64,000 bases of DNA, from positions 496,001 to 560,000 of the forward strand of contig NZ_CP159578.1 in NCBI RefSeq assembly GCF_040536835.1, written 5' to 3'. A program made the position numbers and the translations under genes. The DNA comes from Salinicola endophyticus (GTDB lineage Bacteria; Pseudomonadota; Gammaproteobacteria; Pseudomonadales; Halomonadaceae). The notes under the pieces are model-generated. The model saw only the letters and a program-made list of their open reading frames with translations. It made no database searches and had not been told where the DNA came from. Positions 33,505 to 41,586 of the stretch are shown in pieces (position 1 is the stretch's first letter; each line of letters starts with the position of its first letter).

Positions 33505-33523
33505 TCCACTCAAGCAGCATCCA

Positions 33524-33574
33524 CCCCATGGGGAAGTTTCCTTCCCCATGGGGCGAGGACTTCCCCATTTTTTT
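33524..33574 (+). promoter_or_regulatory. Structured leader 3 (repeated leader family)
   Basis: A perfect 13-bp inverted repeat, CCCCATGGGGAAG (33,524-33,536) with CTTCCCCATGGGG (33,541-33,553), has a 4-nt loop. A second CTTCCCC (33,560-33,566) could replace the 3' arm. The later pairing ATGGGG (33,548-33,553) with CCCCAT (33,563-33,568) is followed by a run of T and looks like a terminator. This gives an antiterminator/terminator-type choice 15 bp before the ATG at 33,589. Confidence 0.65.
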
Positions 33575-33588
33575 GAGGAGAAGTTCTC

Positions 33589-33978
33589 ATGCAATCCAAT
33601 GCCACTATCCGCATCGACCTCACTGCCAAAGCGCAGCGCCTCGGACTCTGCCCTGAACGTCACGACGTGATGGTGCAGATGGAGCAGCCGCTCATCACTG
33701 AGGTGGCCGCGCTCTTCGATTCAGCAGCATCGCTTCATCCTGCGCTGGACCAGCTGCACTGGATAGAGCGCCTGGACGCCTTCCTGACCGAGGCGCGCCA
33801 GAAGCTCGCTGACGCCCCCTCAGGGGCGCGCGCGTTCGACTTCGAGGTATGCGCACCTCACCGCTCGGGTGCATTGCTGTTGCCTCTGGACGTCGAGGTG
33901 CACGCCGAGGTCGAACGTCTCTACGGCAAGCACGTGCTGGTGTTCTCGCTGCGAGGGCGGGATCGCCTCGCCGCCTGA
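33589..33978 (+). CDS. Unknown small protein behind structured leader 3
   Basis: A 129-residue soluble protein that I do not recognise. It has a mixed α/β look with a helical centre (ALFDSAASLHPALDQLHWIERLDAFLTEARQKL) and a β-rich end (LLLPLDVEVHAEVERLYGKHVLVFSLRGRDRLAA). It has a good ribosome-binding site (GAGGAG, 10 bp before ATG). Its place between the OB-domain membrane protein and the ArdC gene suggests ICE maintenance or establishment, but no function can be read from the sequence. Confidence 0.6.
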   Translation: MQSNATIRIDLTAKAQRLGLCPERHDVMVQMEQPLITEVAALFDSAASLHPALDQLHWIERLDAFLTEARQKLADAPSGARAFDFEVCAPHRSGALLLPLDVEVHAEVERLYGKHVLVFSLRGRDRLAA

Positions 33979-33992
33979 TCTCTAACCCAATG

Positions 33993-34079
33993 AGCCCGGT
34001 TCGCCGGGCTTCTCCCTCCACCCCGACCGTGATCCTCTCCCGGCGGGGGAGGGTCTGGTCGTCAGCTCGAGGTGCTGAC
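33993..34079 (+). promoter_or_regulatory. Hairpin leader before the ArdC gene
   Basis: AGCCCGG (33,993-33,999) and CCGGGCT (34,004-34,010) form a stem with a TTCG tetraloop. Further down a CCTCTCCC/GGGGGAGG stem is possible at 34,034-34,052. GTCAGC (34,061-34,066) and GCTGAC (34,074-34,079) place the GAGG ribosome-binding site in a 7-nt loop right before ATG 34,081. The arrangement differs from the other leaders but again structures the start site. Confidence 0.45.
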
Positions 34080-34080
34080 G

Positions 34081-35232
34081 ATGTCTGATATCTACCAAGC
34101 GATCACAAACCAGATTCTGGACAGTCTCAAATCAGGTTATTTGCCAGGCACTGGCAATCCTTGGGACTCGTCCAGCCGGACGCCACTCATCCCTTGCAAC
34201 GCTGTCTCCGGGCGTCAATACCAGGGCATCAATGTCCCATTGCTCTGGGGTATGGCTGAAAAGCGCGGTTTCTCACAAGACCGTTGGCTCACATTGGGCC
34301 AAGCGAAAGAGCTTGGTGCGACAAAACGTTCTGGTCAGCAAAGCACGCTGGCCTGTTTATACAAACCTATGAAGCGTTCGATTCTCGATGCTGCTGGGGA
34401 GCCAGTGCTGGACGAGGAGGGCAATCCCAAAGAGAAGCGCTTCGCGATCGTTAGAGGGTTCAACCTCTATAACGTGGACCAGTTCGATGGGTTGCCTGAT
34501 TCGGTCACCAACCCTCCACCTAAGGGGGCTGAGGGGCTCGAAGACATCGCGATGCTGGACAACTTCATCGTGGGCTGTGGCATCAAGGTCACACACTCTC
34601 TCGATCGGGAGAGTGCGGCTTATTTCCCCAGTCAGGATCGAGTGTTGTTACCCGCAAAATCGCGGTTCCACAGCGCAGAGAGCTACTACAGCGTGGCTCT
34701 GCATGAACTCACCCACGCCACCGGCCACGAGTCACGGCTGGCACGTCCCGGGATCACCGACTTCGATGGCTTCGGTTCGCCGCAATACGCCTTCGAAGAG
34801 CTGATCGCGCAGATGGGCTCAGCCTTTCTGTGCGGGCACTTCGGTATTCGTAACGAGGCCTTCGATGCCGCCTACATCGCCAATTGGATCGAGGTGTTGC
34901 AGTCGGACAAGAAGGCCATCTTTCGCGCCTCCGGCGCGGCACGCCTGGCAGCGGAATTCCTGAAGCAGGTTCATCAGGAAAACCGCCCGCAGGCATCGAC
35001 CGATCAACCTCTCAAGGCGAGCGCCGAAGCCAAGCCGACGCGTCGGCCCCAGGCGGATGATCAGGACATCGAGCTGTTCGGGCACCAGTGGCCACTGGGC
35101 GACAGCGTCAGGCTGGACTCCACGGTCGATCGGGGCACCTTGCGTGCCCAGATATCTCGGCTGAAGCAGCTCGGCTATGAACTCGATACCGCGACACAGA
35201 CCTGGACCTATTCAGCTGTGGCAGCGGCCTAA
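34081..35232 (+). CDS. ardC: ArdC-type antirestriction protein
   Basis: A 383-residue ArdC-like protein that binds single-stranded DNA and shields incoming ICE DNA from host restriction. The N-terminal ssDNA-binding domain (DIYQAITNQILDSLKSG ... NAVSGRQYQGINVPLLW) is followed by a zincin metallopeptidase domain with HELTHATGHESRL (the HExxH motif, about residues 217-221) and a downstream FEELIAQMGSAFLC with the third zinc ligand region. A C-terminal segment of about 80 residues is a separate small domain (ELFGHQWPLGDSVRL). The start 34,081 is chosen over GTG 34,072 because GAGG lies in the leader loop before it. Confidence 0.9.
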   Translation: MSDIYQAITNQILDSLKSGYLPGTGNPWDSSSRTPLIPCNAVSGRQYQGINVPLLWGMAEKRGFSQDRWLTLGQAKELGATKRSGQQSTLACLYKPMKRSILDAAGEPVLDEEGNPKEKRFAIVRGFNLYNVDQFDGLPDSVTNPPPKGAEGLEDIAMLDNFIVGCGIKVTHSLDRESAAYFPSQDRVLLPAKSRFHSAESYYSVALHELTHATGHESRLARPGITDFDGFGSPQYAFEELIAQMGSAFLCGHFGIRNEAFDAAYIANWIEVLQSDKKAIFRASGAARLAAEFLKQVHQENRPQASTDQPLKASAEAKPTRRPQADDQDIELFGHQWPLGDSVRLDSTVDRGTLRAQISRLKQLGYELDTATQTWTYSAVAAA

Positions 35233-35247
35233 CTCCGATTCAGTTAA

Positions 35248-35296
35248 CCCCCTCGGGACGAAGCCGCCCGATGGGGTGGGCTCGTCCCTCCACCCC
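35248..35296 (+). promoter_or_regulatory. Structured leader 4 (repeated leader family)
   Basis: CCCCCTCGGG (35,248-35,257) pairs with CCCGATGGGG (35,267-35,276) with one mismatch. GGGACGA (35,255-35,261), which includes loop bases, is perfectly complementary to TCGTCCC (35,282-35,288) downstream. The same X-Y-loop-Y'-X'-Y'' order is found in leaders 1, 3, 5 and 6 with different bases. Confidence 0.6.
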
Positions 35297-35307
35297 TGGA
35301 GAACATC

Positions 35308-35589
35308 ATGGACATGAATCAAGAACCCAATCCGGCCGTGTTTGCAGACCTTTCGGAACAGCAGCTTTTCAACATCGAAGATGTGCTGTCCAACGACGAG
35401 GTGTCGTCTGACGAAGAGCTGGTCGATTACTTCATCGAGGAAGGCATTCCTGCAGACGCCGCGAAAGAGGCTGTCGCTTACCGGGATCGCTATCTCCTCA
35501 ACATCTACAAGGCAGGGCACGGTCCCATCCGTGAGGATCGCGAGACGCTGCGGTACGACCCCTATCAGGGGGCATTCGTGCCCGACTGA
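35308..35589 (+). CDS. Small acidic unknown protein behind structured leader 4
   Basis: A 93-residue acidic protein with no membrane helix that I do not recognise. The middle (LSEQQLFNIEDVLSNDEVSSDEELVDYFIEEGIP) is strongly negative and helical; the end reads YDPYQGAFVPD. It has GGAG 6 bp before the ATG. Strong acidity and small size are typical of DNA-mimic or anti-defence proteins, but nothing here proves such a role. Confidence 0.6.
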   Translation: MDMNQEPNPAVFADLSEQQLFNIEDVLSNDEVSSDEELVDYFIEEGIPADAAKEAVAYRDRYLLNIYKAGHGPIREDRETLRYDPYQGAFVPD

Positions 35590-35599
35590 ACCATATCCA

Positions 35600-35640
35600 C
35601 CCCTGGGGGCGAGACTGCCCCTAGGGCAGCTTGCTCCCAT
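35600..35640 (+). promoter_or_regulatory. Structured leader 5 (repeated leader family)
   Basis: CCCTGGGGGC (35,601-35,610) pairs with GCCCCTAGGG (35,617-35,626) with one mismatch. GGGGGCGAG (35,605-35,613) can pair over all nine bases with CTTGCTCCC (35,630-35,638), using two G-U pairs, which only works in RNA. CTGCCC (35,615-35,620) with GGGCAG (35,624-35,629) is a third possible hairpin. This copy is good evidence that the element acts as RNA. Confidence 0.6.
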
Positions 35641-35662
35641 CACCCACGATGATGGAGGCAGT

Positions 35663-36259
35663 ATGCCAACTTCCACACCACTCTGGCGCCTCGACGAGGC
35701 GCCGGAGCTTTTTCTGGATAGCTATGTCGCCGACGGCGATCGCGCGGTCTTTCTGTCCCTGTGGGGGCGGGATACCGCCATTCACGAACTGATGGCCAAG
35801 CTGACCCTGCCCATCGCCGAAGGCGGCTGGACCGGGGTCACGCTCCAGCGAGACGGTCAGTCAGTCGCTCTACAGCTGGATCGTGAACGTCTGTCCAAAC
35901 GCACGACGCGGACCTATCGGCAGACGCGGTTCGGCAGCCTGCTGAACCTCTGGCTGTTCGATCAACGCTGTCAGGATCCGGATCGCGCCAATCGTCAGTG
36001 CTACGCGATCTTCAACGAACGCGACTCGCAACAGGACAAGAGCGCGATGCTCTGGTCACGTCTGCGGGATCTCGCTGCGTTTCCGTTGTTGGATCACTGG
36101 CGACCCACGATCGTCCAACTGCTCCTCGAGCACGGGGCGATCCGCATGCTCGATCAAATGTCCGAGCGCCTGTCAGGCGTCTGGATCGATCTCTCGCTGG
36201 CCAGCGTCCAGGACGCCATTGGTCAGCTCATACACGCCGGCGATCTCGCCACGCAATGA
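35663..36259 (+). CDS. Unknown soluble protein behind structured leader 5
   Basis: A 198-residue protein that I do not recognise. It starts MPTSTPLWRLDEAPELFLDSYVADGDRAVFLSLWGRD and has a mixed α/β composition with several conserved-looking Trp residues and no signal or membrane helix. I chose ATG 35,663 with GGAGG 7 bp upstream; the frame is open back to 35,342 but that part overlaps the upstream gene in another frame. It lies 15 bp before the methyltransferase gene and is probably co-transcribed with it. Confidence 0.6.
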   Translation: MPTSTPLWRLDEAPELFLDSYVADGDRAVFLSLWGRDTAIHELMAKLTLPIAEGGWTGVTLQRDGQSVALQLDRERLSKRTTRTYRQTRFGSLLNLWLFDQRCQDPDRANRQCYAIFNERDSQQDKSAMLWSRLRDLAAFPLLDHWRPTIVQLLLEHGAIRMLDQMSERLSGVWIDLSLASVQDAIGQLIHAGDLATQ

Positions 36260-36274
36260 ACCCGGGAGGCCACC

Positions 36275-37453
36275 ATGGCTTTGATGTTTCCACGCCTGGC
36301 GCGCAACTTCGCCAAAAACGGCTACTACCCGACCGACGAGGACACGATCGATCGTGTCCTTCAGGCATTGGGCACCTCGCATGACCAGCGAGTGCGCATT
36401 CTGGATCCGTGCGCCGGCGAAGGGCACGCGATTCTGGAGAGCGCTTATCGTCTGGGCCGGGATCGAACTGACGCCTATGGCATCGAGTTCAATCTCGAGC
36501 GAGCACACCACATGCAGGGCCTGGTCGATGTCGGCATCCAGTCGGATCTGATGGATACCGTCATCTCGCCGCGATCGTTTGGGCTGCTGTGGTTCAACCC
36601 ACCCTACGGCGATCTCGTCAGCGAGACCGGCGGCAGCAAGGGGTATGCCGGCAAGGGACGACAGCGGCTGGAAAAGCTGTTCTACCAGCGCTGTGTTCAC
36701 CTGCTGCAGTACGGTGGCGTCATGGTGATGATCGTGCCGCACTATGTCTTCGACGATGAGCTGTCGAGCTGGGTCAGCCAACACTTCGATCGCGTGACTG
36801 CGTTCGAGGCCGCGGTCGATACGTTCAAGCAGGTCGTCGTCTTCGGCGTTCGCACGAAGCGCAATGCACTACTGGCCAACGACAGGACTAAACCCAACAG
36901 GAAGATGCTGCAGCAAATCGGACTGGGAGAATTTAAGCCCGAGCCGCTGCCCGAGATCTGGTGTGATGGTCTGTATGACGTGCCGCCGGCGATCGGTAAC
37001 ACACCTCACTGCTACCGCATGTCGCTGGAACCCGAACAGCTGGAGCAGGAGATCAATCAGCTGGGCGGGCTATGGCCCGACTTCAACCTCGCATTCTGGA
37101 CCGATGGGGTCACGCAGCGACGTCCGCTGCGCCAGCTTTCCAGCTGGCACCTCGCGCTGTCCCTGGCAGCAGGAGGCATATCGGGCATCGTGACTTCGCG
37201 CTCAGGGCGCCAACTGGTCGTGAAGGGCGATACCTTCAAGGAGAAGTCCTCGAAGGTCGAGTTCGACGAGGACGCCGATGGCAACATCAGCGAGCGTCGA
37301 ATCCTGACCGATCGCTTCGTGCCAGCCATCATGGCTTGGGACGTCACGCCTGGCTCTCCTGATAAGGGGCGATTGTTCAAAATCACCTCGACGCTGGCAT
37401 TGGATGCGCCGGCACCATCTGAACCGGTCGACTCGGACGCCGAGACGGCATAA
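36275..37453 (+). CDS. DUF6094-type N6-adenine DNA methyltransferase
   Basis: A 392-residue Rossmann-type methyltransferase. The SAM-binding motif is ILDPCAGEGHAI (about residues 43-54) and the catalytic motif is WFNPPYGD (about residues 107-114), which points to N6-adenine methylation of DNA. N-terminal FPRLARNFAKNGYYPTD and the long C-terminal part with TDRFVPAIMAWD are typical of the DUF6094 proteins of ICEs and plasmids. No restriction enzyme lies next to it, so it may protect ICE DNA or act in regulation. The GGGAGG ribosome-binding site lies 9 bp before ATG; no structured leader is present for this gene. Confidence 0.85.
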   Translation: MALMFPRLARNFAKNGYYPTDEDTIDRVLQALGTSHDQRVRILDPCAGEGHAILESAYRLGRDRTDAYGIEFNLERAHHMQGLVDVGIQSDLMDTVISPRSFGLLWFNPPYGDLVSETGGSKGYAGKGRQRLEKLFYQRCVHLLQYGGVMVMIVPHYVFDDELSSWVSQHFDRVTAFEAAVDTFKQVVVFGVRTKRNALLANDRTKPNRKMLQQIGLGEFKPEPLPEIWCDGLYDVPPAIGNTPHCYRMSLEPEQLEQEINQLGGLWPDFNLAFWTDGVTQRRPLRQLSSWHLALSLAAGGISGIVTSRSGRQLVVKGDTFKEKSSKVEFDEDADGNISERRILTDRFVPAIMAWDVTPGSPDKGRLFKITSTLALDAPAPSEPVDSDAETA

Positions 37454-37482
37454 CTACCACGCACGCTCATGGAGCGTGCCAA

Positions 37483-37529
37483 CCCCTACGGGCAGAACTT
37501 AGCCCGTAGGGGCATGTTCTGCCCGTTTT
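37483..37529 (+). promoter_or_regulatory. Structured leader 6 (repeated leader family)
   Basis: A perfect 11-bp inverted repeat, CCCCTACGGGC (37,483-37,493) with GCCCGTAGGGG (37,502-37,512), has an 8-nt loop. GGGCAGAAC (37,490-37,498, partly loop) is perfectly complementary to GTTCTGCCC (37,516-37,524). A GGGC/GCCC helix followed by GTTTT gives a weak terminator. It ends 15 bp before ATG 37,544. Confidence 0.65.
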
Positions 37530-37543
37530 CATTGGAGACGGAT

Positions 37544-39769
37544 ATGAACATGCCCTGCACAGCACCGGATAACGTCATCGCGCTCAACGATTTCATCGAT
37601 GAGTTCGGCGACGGGCTTCTAGATACGCTCAACCACACCCATCCCCCGGTCTATGACGGTCGCGGGGATCCGGCGCGACAGGCGGTGATGAACGCGTTGG
37701 CACGCCAACCGTTCCCGGCACAGGCAGACGTCGTTCACGCGATCTGCGCACTGCTACTGGATCAGAACGAGCGTGCCGGCGTGATCAACGCCGAGATGGG
37801 GACCGGCAAAACCATGATGGCGATCGCGGTCGCCGCCGTGATGGCGACCGAAGGCTATCGTCGATCGCTGATAGTGTCTCCGCCCCACCTGGTCTACAAG
37901 TGGCGGCGCGAGATCCTCGAGACGGTGCCCGAAGCTCGAGTCTGGGTGCTCAATGGACCGGATACGCTGGCGAAATTGCTCAAGCTGCGCGAGCAGTTGG
38001 GGCAGCCAGACGATGGCCGGCCAGAGTTCTTCGTGCTGGGTCGCGTGCGGATGCGAATGGGATTTCACTGGGTACCGGTGGCTATCCCCAGGCGCACCCT
38101 GTCAGGACGCTTCGCGGCGTGTCCGGACTGCGGCCGCATGATCCTAGACAACGACAATGAGCCGGTCCGGTTCGAGTCGTTCCAGCAGACCGAGCGTCAG
38201 CAGGCGTGCGCGGGATGCGGTGGTCAGCTCTGGACACTCATACGACAGCGGCAGCCCGAAGGGGATGCCCGCCGTCGTTCGGTGCTCAAGGCGCTGCAGC
38301 GCATTCCAACCATCGGCAAGGTGACTGCCGACAAGCTGATCGACCGATTCGGCGAGGCTTTTCTGTCGTCGATGCTCGCCGACAACGCGCACGATTTCAT
38401 CAACCTGATGGACGAGAACGGCGACCTGGTGTTCAACGATCGACAGGCAACGAGAATGGAACGGGCGATGGCCAACATCGAATTCGGCTTCGGTGAAGGG
38501 GGGTTCCAGCCGAGCGAGTTCATAAAGCGCTATCTCCCCGACCAATTCTTCGACCTGCTGATCGTCGACGAAGGGCATGAGTACAAGAACGCGGGGTCGG
38601 CCCAGGGTCAGGCCATGGGTGTACTGGCAGCGAAGGCACGCAAGACGCTTTTGTTGACTGGCACGCTGATGGGCGGCTACGCCGACGACCTGTTCTATCT
38701 GCTCTTCCGGATCCTGACACCGGTGATGATCGAAGACGGCTATCGTCCCCAGCGCAATTCACTGGGTGCGGCGTCCATGGCTTTCATGCGCGAGCACGGT
38801 GTCCTCAAGGATATCTACTCGGAGCGTGAGGGCGCTGGACACAAGACGGCGAAGGGGCGGAAAACCTCGGTGCGCACGGTGAAGGCACCTGGGTTTGGCC
38901 CCAAGGGCATCCTGCGCTACGTGTTGCCCTTCACGGTCTTCCTCAAGCTCAAGGACATCGGCGGCGATGTACTGCCGCCCTATGACGAGGAGTTCGTGGA
39001 AGTGCCAATGTCGTCTGCTCAGGCCAGTGCCTACGACAAGCTCTCTGGAGAGCTGACACAGGCGCTGAGAGAAGCGCTGGCACACAAGGACACCACCTTG
39101 CTGGGCGTTGTGCTCAATGTGCTGCTGGCGTGGCCTGACTGCTGTTTTCGACCGGAAGCGGTCAAGCATCCGCGTTCGCGGGCGCTGATCAGTTTCGCCA
39201 AGTCGATTTTCGACGAAGCGTCTACGATGCCGAAGGAGGACGAACTGATCGAGCTATGCCGATCGGAGAAAACCCAGGGCCGCAAGGTGCTGGTCTACTC
39301 CACTTACACCGGCAAGCGCGATACCACGAGTCGCCTGAAGCGCGTGCTCGAGCAAGAGGGCCTGAAAGTGGCCATATTGCGCTCGAGCGTCGACACCAGT
39401 CGGCGGGAGGACTGGATTGCGGATCAGGTCGAGAACGGGATCGATGTCCTGATCACCAATCCGGAGCTGGTCAAGACTGGGCTGGATCTTCTCGACTTCC
39501 CGACGATCGCGTTCATGCAGACTGGCTGGAACGTCTACACCTTGCAGCAGGCCGCGCGGCGCTCCTGGCGTATCGGTCAGCATCGGGCAGTGCGGGTGGT
39601 GTTCTTCGGCTACGCCGAGACGTCACAAATAGCCTGCCTGCGGCTGATGGCGGCAAAGATCGCGGTGGCACAGAGCACCTCTGGGGATATTCCCGAATCA
39701 GGGCTCGATGCGCTCAACAGCGATGGCGAGTCGGTCGAAGTGGAGCTGGCCCGTCAGCTGGTTGCCTGA
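37544..39769 (+). CDS. SNF2/DEAD-type helicase of the ICE
   Basis: A 741-residue superfamily 2 helicase. Motif I is AEMGTGKTMMA (about residues 83-93), motif Ia SLIVSPPHLVYKW, motif II VDEGHEY, motif III LLTGTLMGG, and the C-terminal domain has LVYSTYTGK, ITNPELVKTGLDL and the SNF2-type motif VI QAARRSWRIGQHRAVRV. A four-Cys zinc knuckle lies between the motifs (CPDCGR ... CAGCGG, about residues 208-250), followed by a helix-hairpin-helix-like segment (IPTIGKVTADKLIDRFG). I chose ATG 37,544, with GGAG upstream, over a start 75 bp earlier that would cross leader 6. It may process ICE DNA during transfer or replication. Confidence 0.88.
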   Translation: MNMPCTAPDNVIALNDFIDEFGDGLLDTLNHTHPPVYDGRGDPARQAVMNALARQPFPAQADVVHAICALLLDQNERAGVINAEMGTGKTMMAIAVAAVMATEGYRRSLIVSPPHLVYKWRREILETVPEARVWVLNGPDTLAKLLKLREQLGQPDDGRPEFFVLGRVRMRMGFHWVPVAIPRRTLSGRFAACPDCGRMILDNDNEPVRFESFQQTERQQACAGCGGQLWTLIRQRQPEGDARRRSVLKALQRIPTIGKVTADKLIDRFGEAFLSSMLADNAHDFINLMDENGDLVFNDRQATRMERAMANIEFGFGEGGFQPSEFIKRYLPDQFFDLLIVDEGHEYKNAGSAQGQAMGVLAAKARKTLLLTGTLMGGYADDLFYLLFRILTPVMIEDGYRPQRNSLGAASMAFMREHGVLKDIYSEREGAGHKTAKGRKTSVRTVKAPGFGPKGILRYVLPFTVFLKLKDIGGDVLPPYDEEFVEVPMSSAQASAYDKLSGELTQALREALAHKDTTLLGVVLNVLLAWPDCCFRPEAVKHPRSRALISFAKSIFDEASTMPKEDELIELCRSEKTQGRKVLVYSTYTGKRDTTSRLKRVLEQEGLKVAILRSSVDTSRREDWIADQVENGIDVLITNPELVKTGLDLLDFPTIAFMQTGWNVYTLQQAARRSWRIGQHRAVRVVFFGYAETSQIACLRLMAAKIAVAQSTSGDIPESGLDALNSDGESVEVELARQLVA

Positions 39770-39791
39770 CGTTCGCGATCATTTCAAACCT

Positions 39792-39816
39792 AACCCCTCT
39801 TCGGAGGGGTTTTTTC
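39792..39816 (+). terminator. Rho-independent terminator after the helicase gene
   Basis: AACCCCTC (39,792-39,799) and GAGGGGTT (39,804-39,811) form an 8-bp stem with a TTCG tetraloop, followed by T residues. It ends the transcript of the leader-gene group. Confidence 0.92.
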
Positions 39817-39957
39817 TTGCTCATCTAATTGAAGGTTAGTCATTGAAGAGCATGACGGTTAGAGTGGTTCTGCACTCACATTCGCTATAGCCTCAGCTCT
39901 AGGGTGAGGATGAAACGAGGTTGGTGCAGGCAAAGGTCTCAATATAAAGGTGGTAAA

Positions 39958-40287
39958 ATGAAGAAAATCATCATGACTTGCATGGCTTCACTTTGGCTAG
40001 TCGCTGGGTCGGCTTTTGCGCAAGGCGTTGTTCTTGTCGAAAACTCTGTGTCGATTGATAATAGTCAAGGCTATGCTCGTATAGTCGGCGAGGCGGTTAA
40101 TAATAGTAAAGATGTAGTGGGCTCAGTTTTTATCAGCTTTAATTTATACGATCAACAAGATAGGCAGGTGGGAAATGCTATAGCCAATTTGTCTAATGTC
40201 GCGCCTGGTGGTAAGGTGCGTTTTGGTGCGACAGCTAACGTCCAAGATTTTGCTTACGCCAAGTTTGTTAAAATCACAGAGTATTAG
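39958..40287 (+). CDS. Secreted FxLYD-domain protein
   Basis: A 109-residue exported protein: signal peptide (MKKIIMTCMASLWLVAGSAFAQ) and a β-sandwich domain with VGEAVNNSKDVVGSVFISFNLYDQQDRQVGNAIANLSNVAPGGKVRF, the FxLYD domain pattern. I chose ATG 39,958 because the signal peptide begins there. The gene is AT-richer than its left neighbours and starts the AT-rich patch that runs to 43.6 kb. FxLYD proteins are periplasmic or surface proteins of unknown role. Confidence 0.8.
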   Translation: MKKIIMTCMASLWLVAGSAFAQGVVLVENSVSIDNSQGYARIVGEAVNNSKDVVGSVFISFNLYDQQDRQVGNAIANLSNVAPGGKVRFGATANVQDFAYAKFVKITEY

Positions 40288-40366
40288 TCAGTGGCTCTAT
40301 CTTGAAAACTGGCAATTCCCTGGTGTCCTTATTTTTAGGGGCGCCAGGATAAAAGATAGAGTTCCT

Positions 40367-41296
40367 TCAAGTAAGATTGTGCTCAGATGAAAAAATTAAA
40401 TAGCGTAGCTGTTGGGCGATATCCTGGGTGTTGCACTGCTTGAAATTCTCAATGCCCATTGAGATCAAAAAATCAAGATGATTAGCTTTGTCTTCTTCAC
40501 TGTGATAGGTCACTAGCCAAGTAATGTCGAGAGGGGTGTTTTTGTATATCTCTTCAAAATATGGTCTGTCCACACAAGACAGCGAATGTCCTATGATTAT
40601 CACCATTGATGCTTCGCGCAGCTGCTCAAAAAATGAGTGGTGCTCTTCTATGATCTCATCTGTTGGCTTGAAAGTTTCTTGAAAGTATGAGTTTACCATC
40701 TCATTTCCTTCCATGACTCTTGTGTCCAAATCCTCTGGATTTGGTACATTGTTGTAATCAGGTATTTCTTCTGGATCCCATGCGTGACCCAAAATAAGAT
40801 CCTCGCCATTGGAGATGCTGCCATGAATGGATAGGGTGTTAGTGGCTTCTATACTATAGACGTCTTCTAGTGTATTGGTGTAGTTGAAAGTTAAAAAGAT
40901 GTCTGATTGTGAAAAATTGAACTGTGGCTTTGGAGTCAAGCAAGTGGTGTCTAGTGAGTCTATCCAGTTGTAGAAATGGGCTAGCAGCTCTGTTGAAACT
41001 GCCGCTATTGTTTTTCCCAGCTCGTACTGGTACTCGTGGTGATATGCGTCTTTCCAGTTTTCTGTGGAATAGGGCTGTAGGAACTCTAGAGCCTCGTCCA
41101 ACGCTCGCTCAGCATCAAAATCCGCGAGAGACATCTCAAGCGTGTTCCAGTTACCCTCCAACTGTAAGTATTCGTCTATGGTTTCGTGAAGGTTTGGATT
41201 TTTCTGTTTAACATACCTGGAGAAGTCCGCTAAGCTGCTAGATAATTTATGAAATAAGTCGAATCCATTGCCGATAACAAATAATCTAAAACTCAT
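40367..41296 (-). CDS. AbiH-family abortive infection protein
   Basis: A 309-residue protein of the AbiH family. The diagnostic N-terminus is LFVIGNGFDLFHKLSSSLADF, a nucleotide-binding-like loop; later segments are FLTFNYTNTLEDVY, LSIHGSI and VIIIGHSLSCVDRPYF, all typical. These motifs are distantly like those of SIR2 proteins (TxNYT, IHG). Known AbiH stops phage growth by killing the infected cell. ATG 41,296 has GGGA upstream and starts the domain; the open frame reaches 41,455. AT-rich codon use differs from the ICE backbone, which marks recent transfer. Confidence 0.88.
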   Translation of the reverse strand: MSFRLFVIGNGFDLFHKLSSSLADFSRYVKQKNPNLHETIDEYLQLEGNWNTLEMSLADFDAERALDEALEFLQPYSTENWKDAYHHEYQYELGKTIAAVSTELLAHFYNWIDSLDTTCLTPKPQFNFSQSDIFLTFNYTNTLEDVYSIEATNTLSIHGSISNGEDLILGHAWDPEEIPDYNNVPNPEDLDTRVMEGNEMVNSYFQETFKPTDEIIEEHHSFFEQLREASMVIIIGHSLSCVDRPYFEEIYKNTPLDITWLVTYHSEEDKANHLDFLISMGIENFKQCNTQDIAQQLRYLIFSSEHNLT

Positions 41297-41586
41297 GAGA
41301 GTCCCTTTTGGGTGATGCGGTAATATTTTGAGAGCTGAAGACTGCCATTTGCGATAATTTATTTTTTTGCCATTGCATGATTCCCTATGTCCATGGTTTG
41401 CTTTTCGCTTTCTTGGCCTATCTGCACCCGCCGGGGCCGCAGGCAACTCCTGCATGCTCGCCGATGCCGATCCTCGCTACACAGAACCGCTGGGTACGTA
41501 TACTTGGCCACGTTCGCATTGGATAAATGCTCCAATACTGTAAACGGTCAATTCACGCTAGATGCGGATTTTAGATCCCCGTATTT

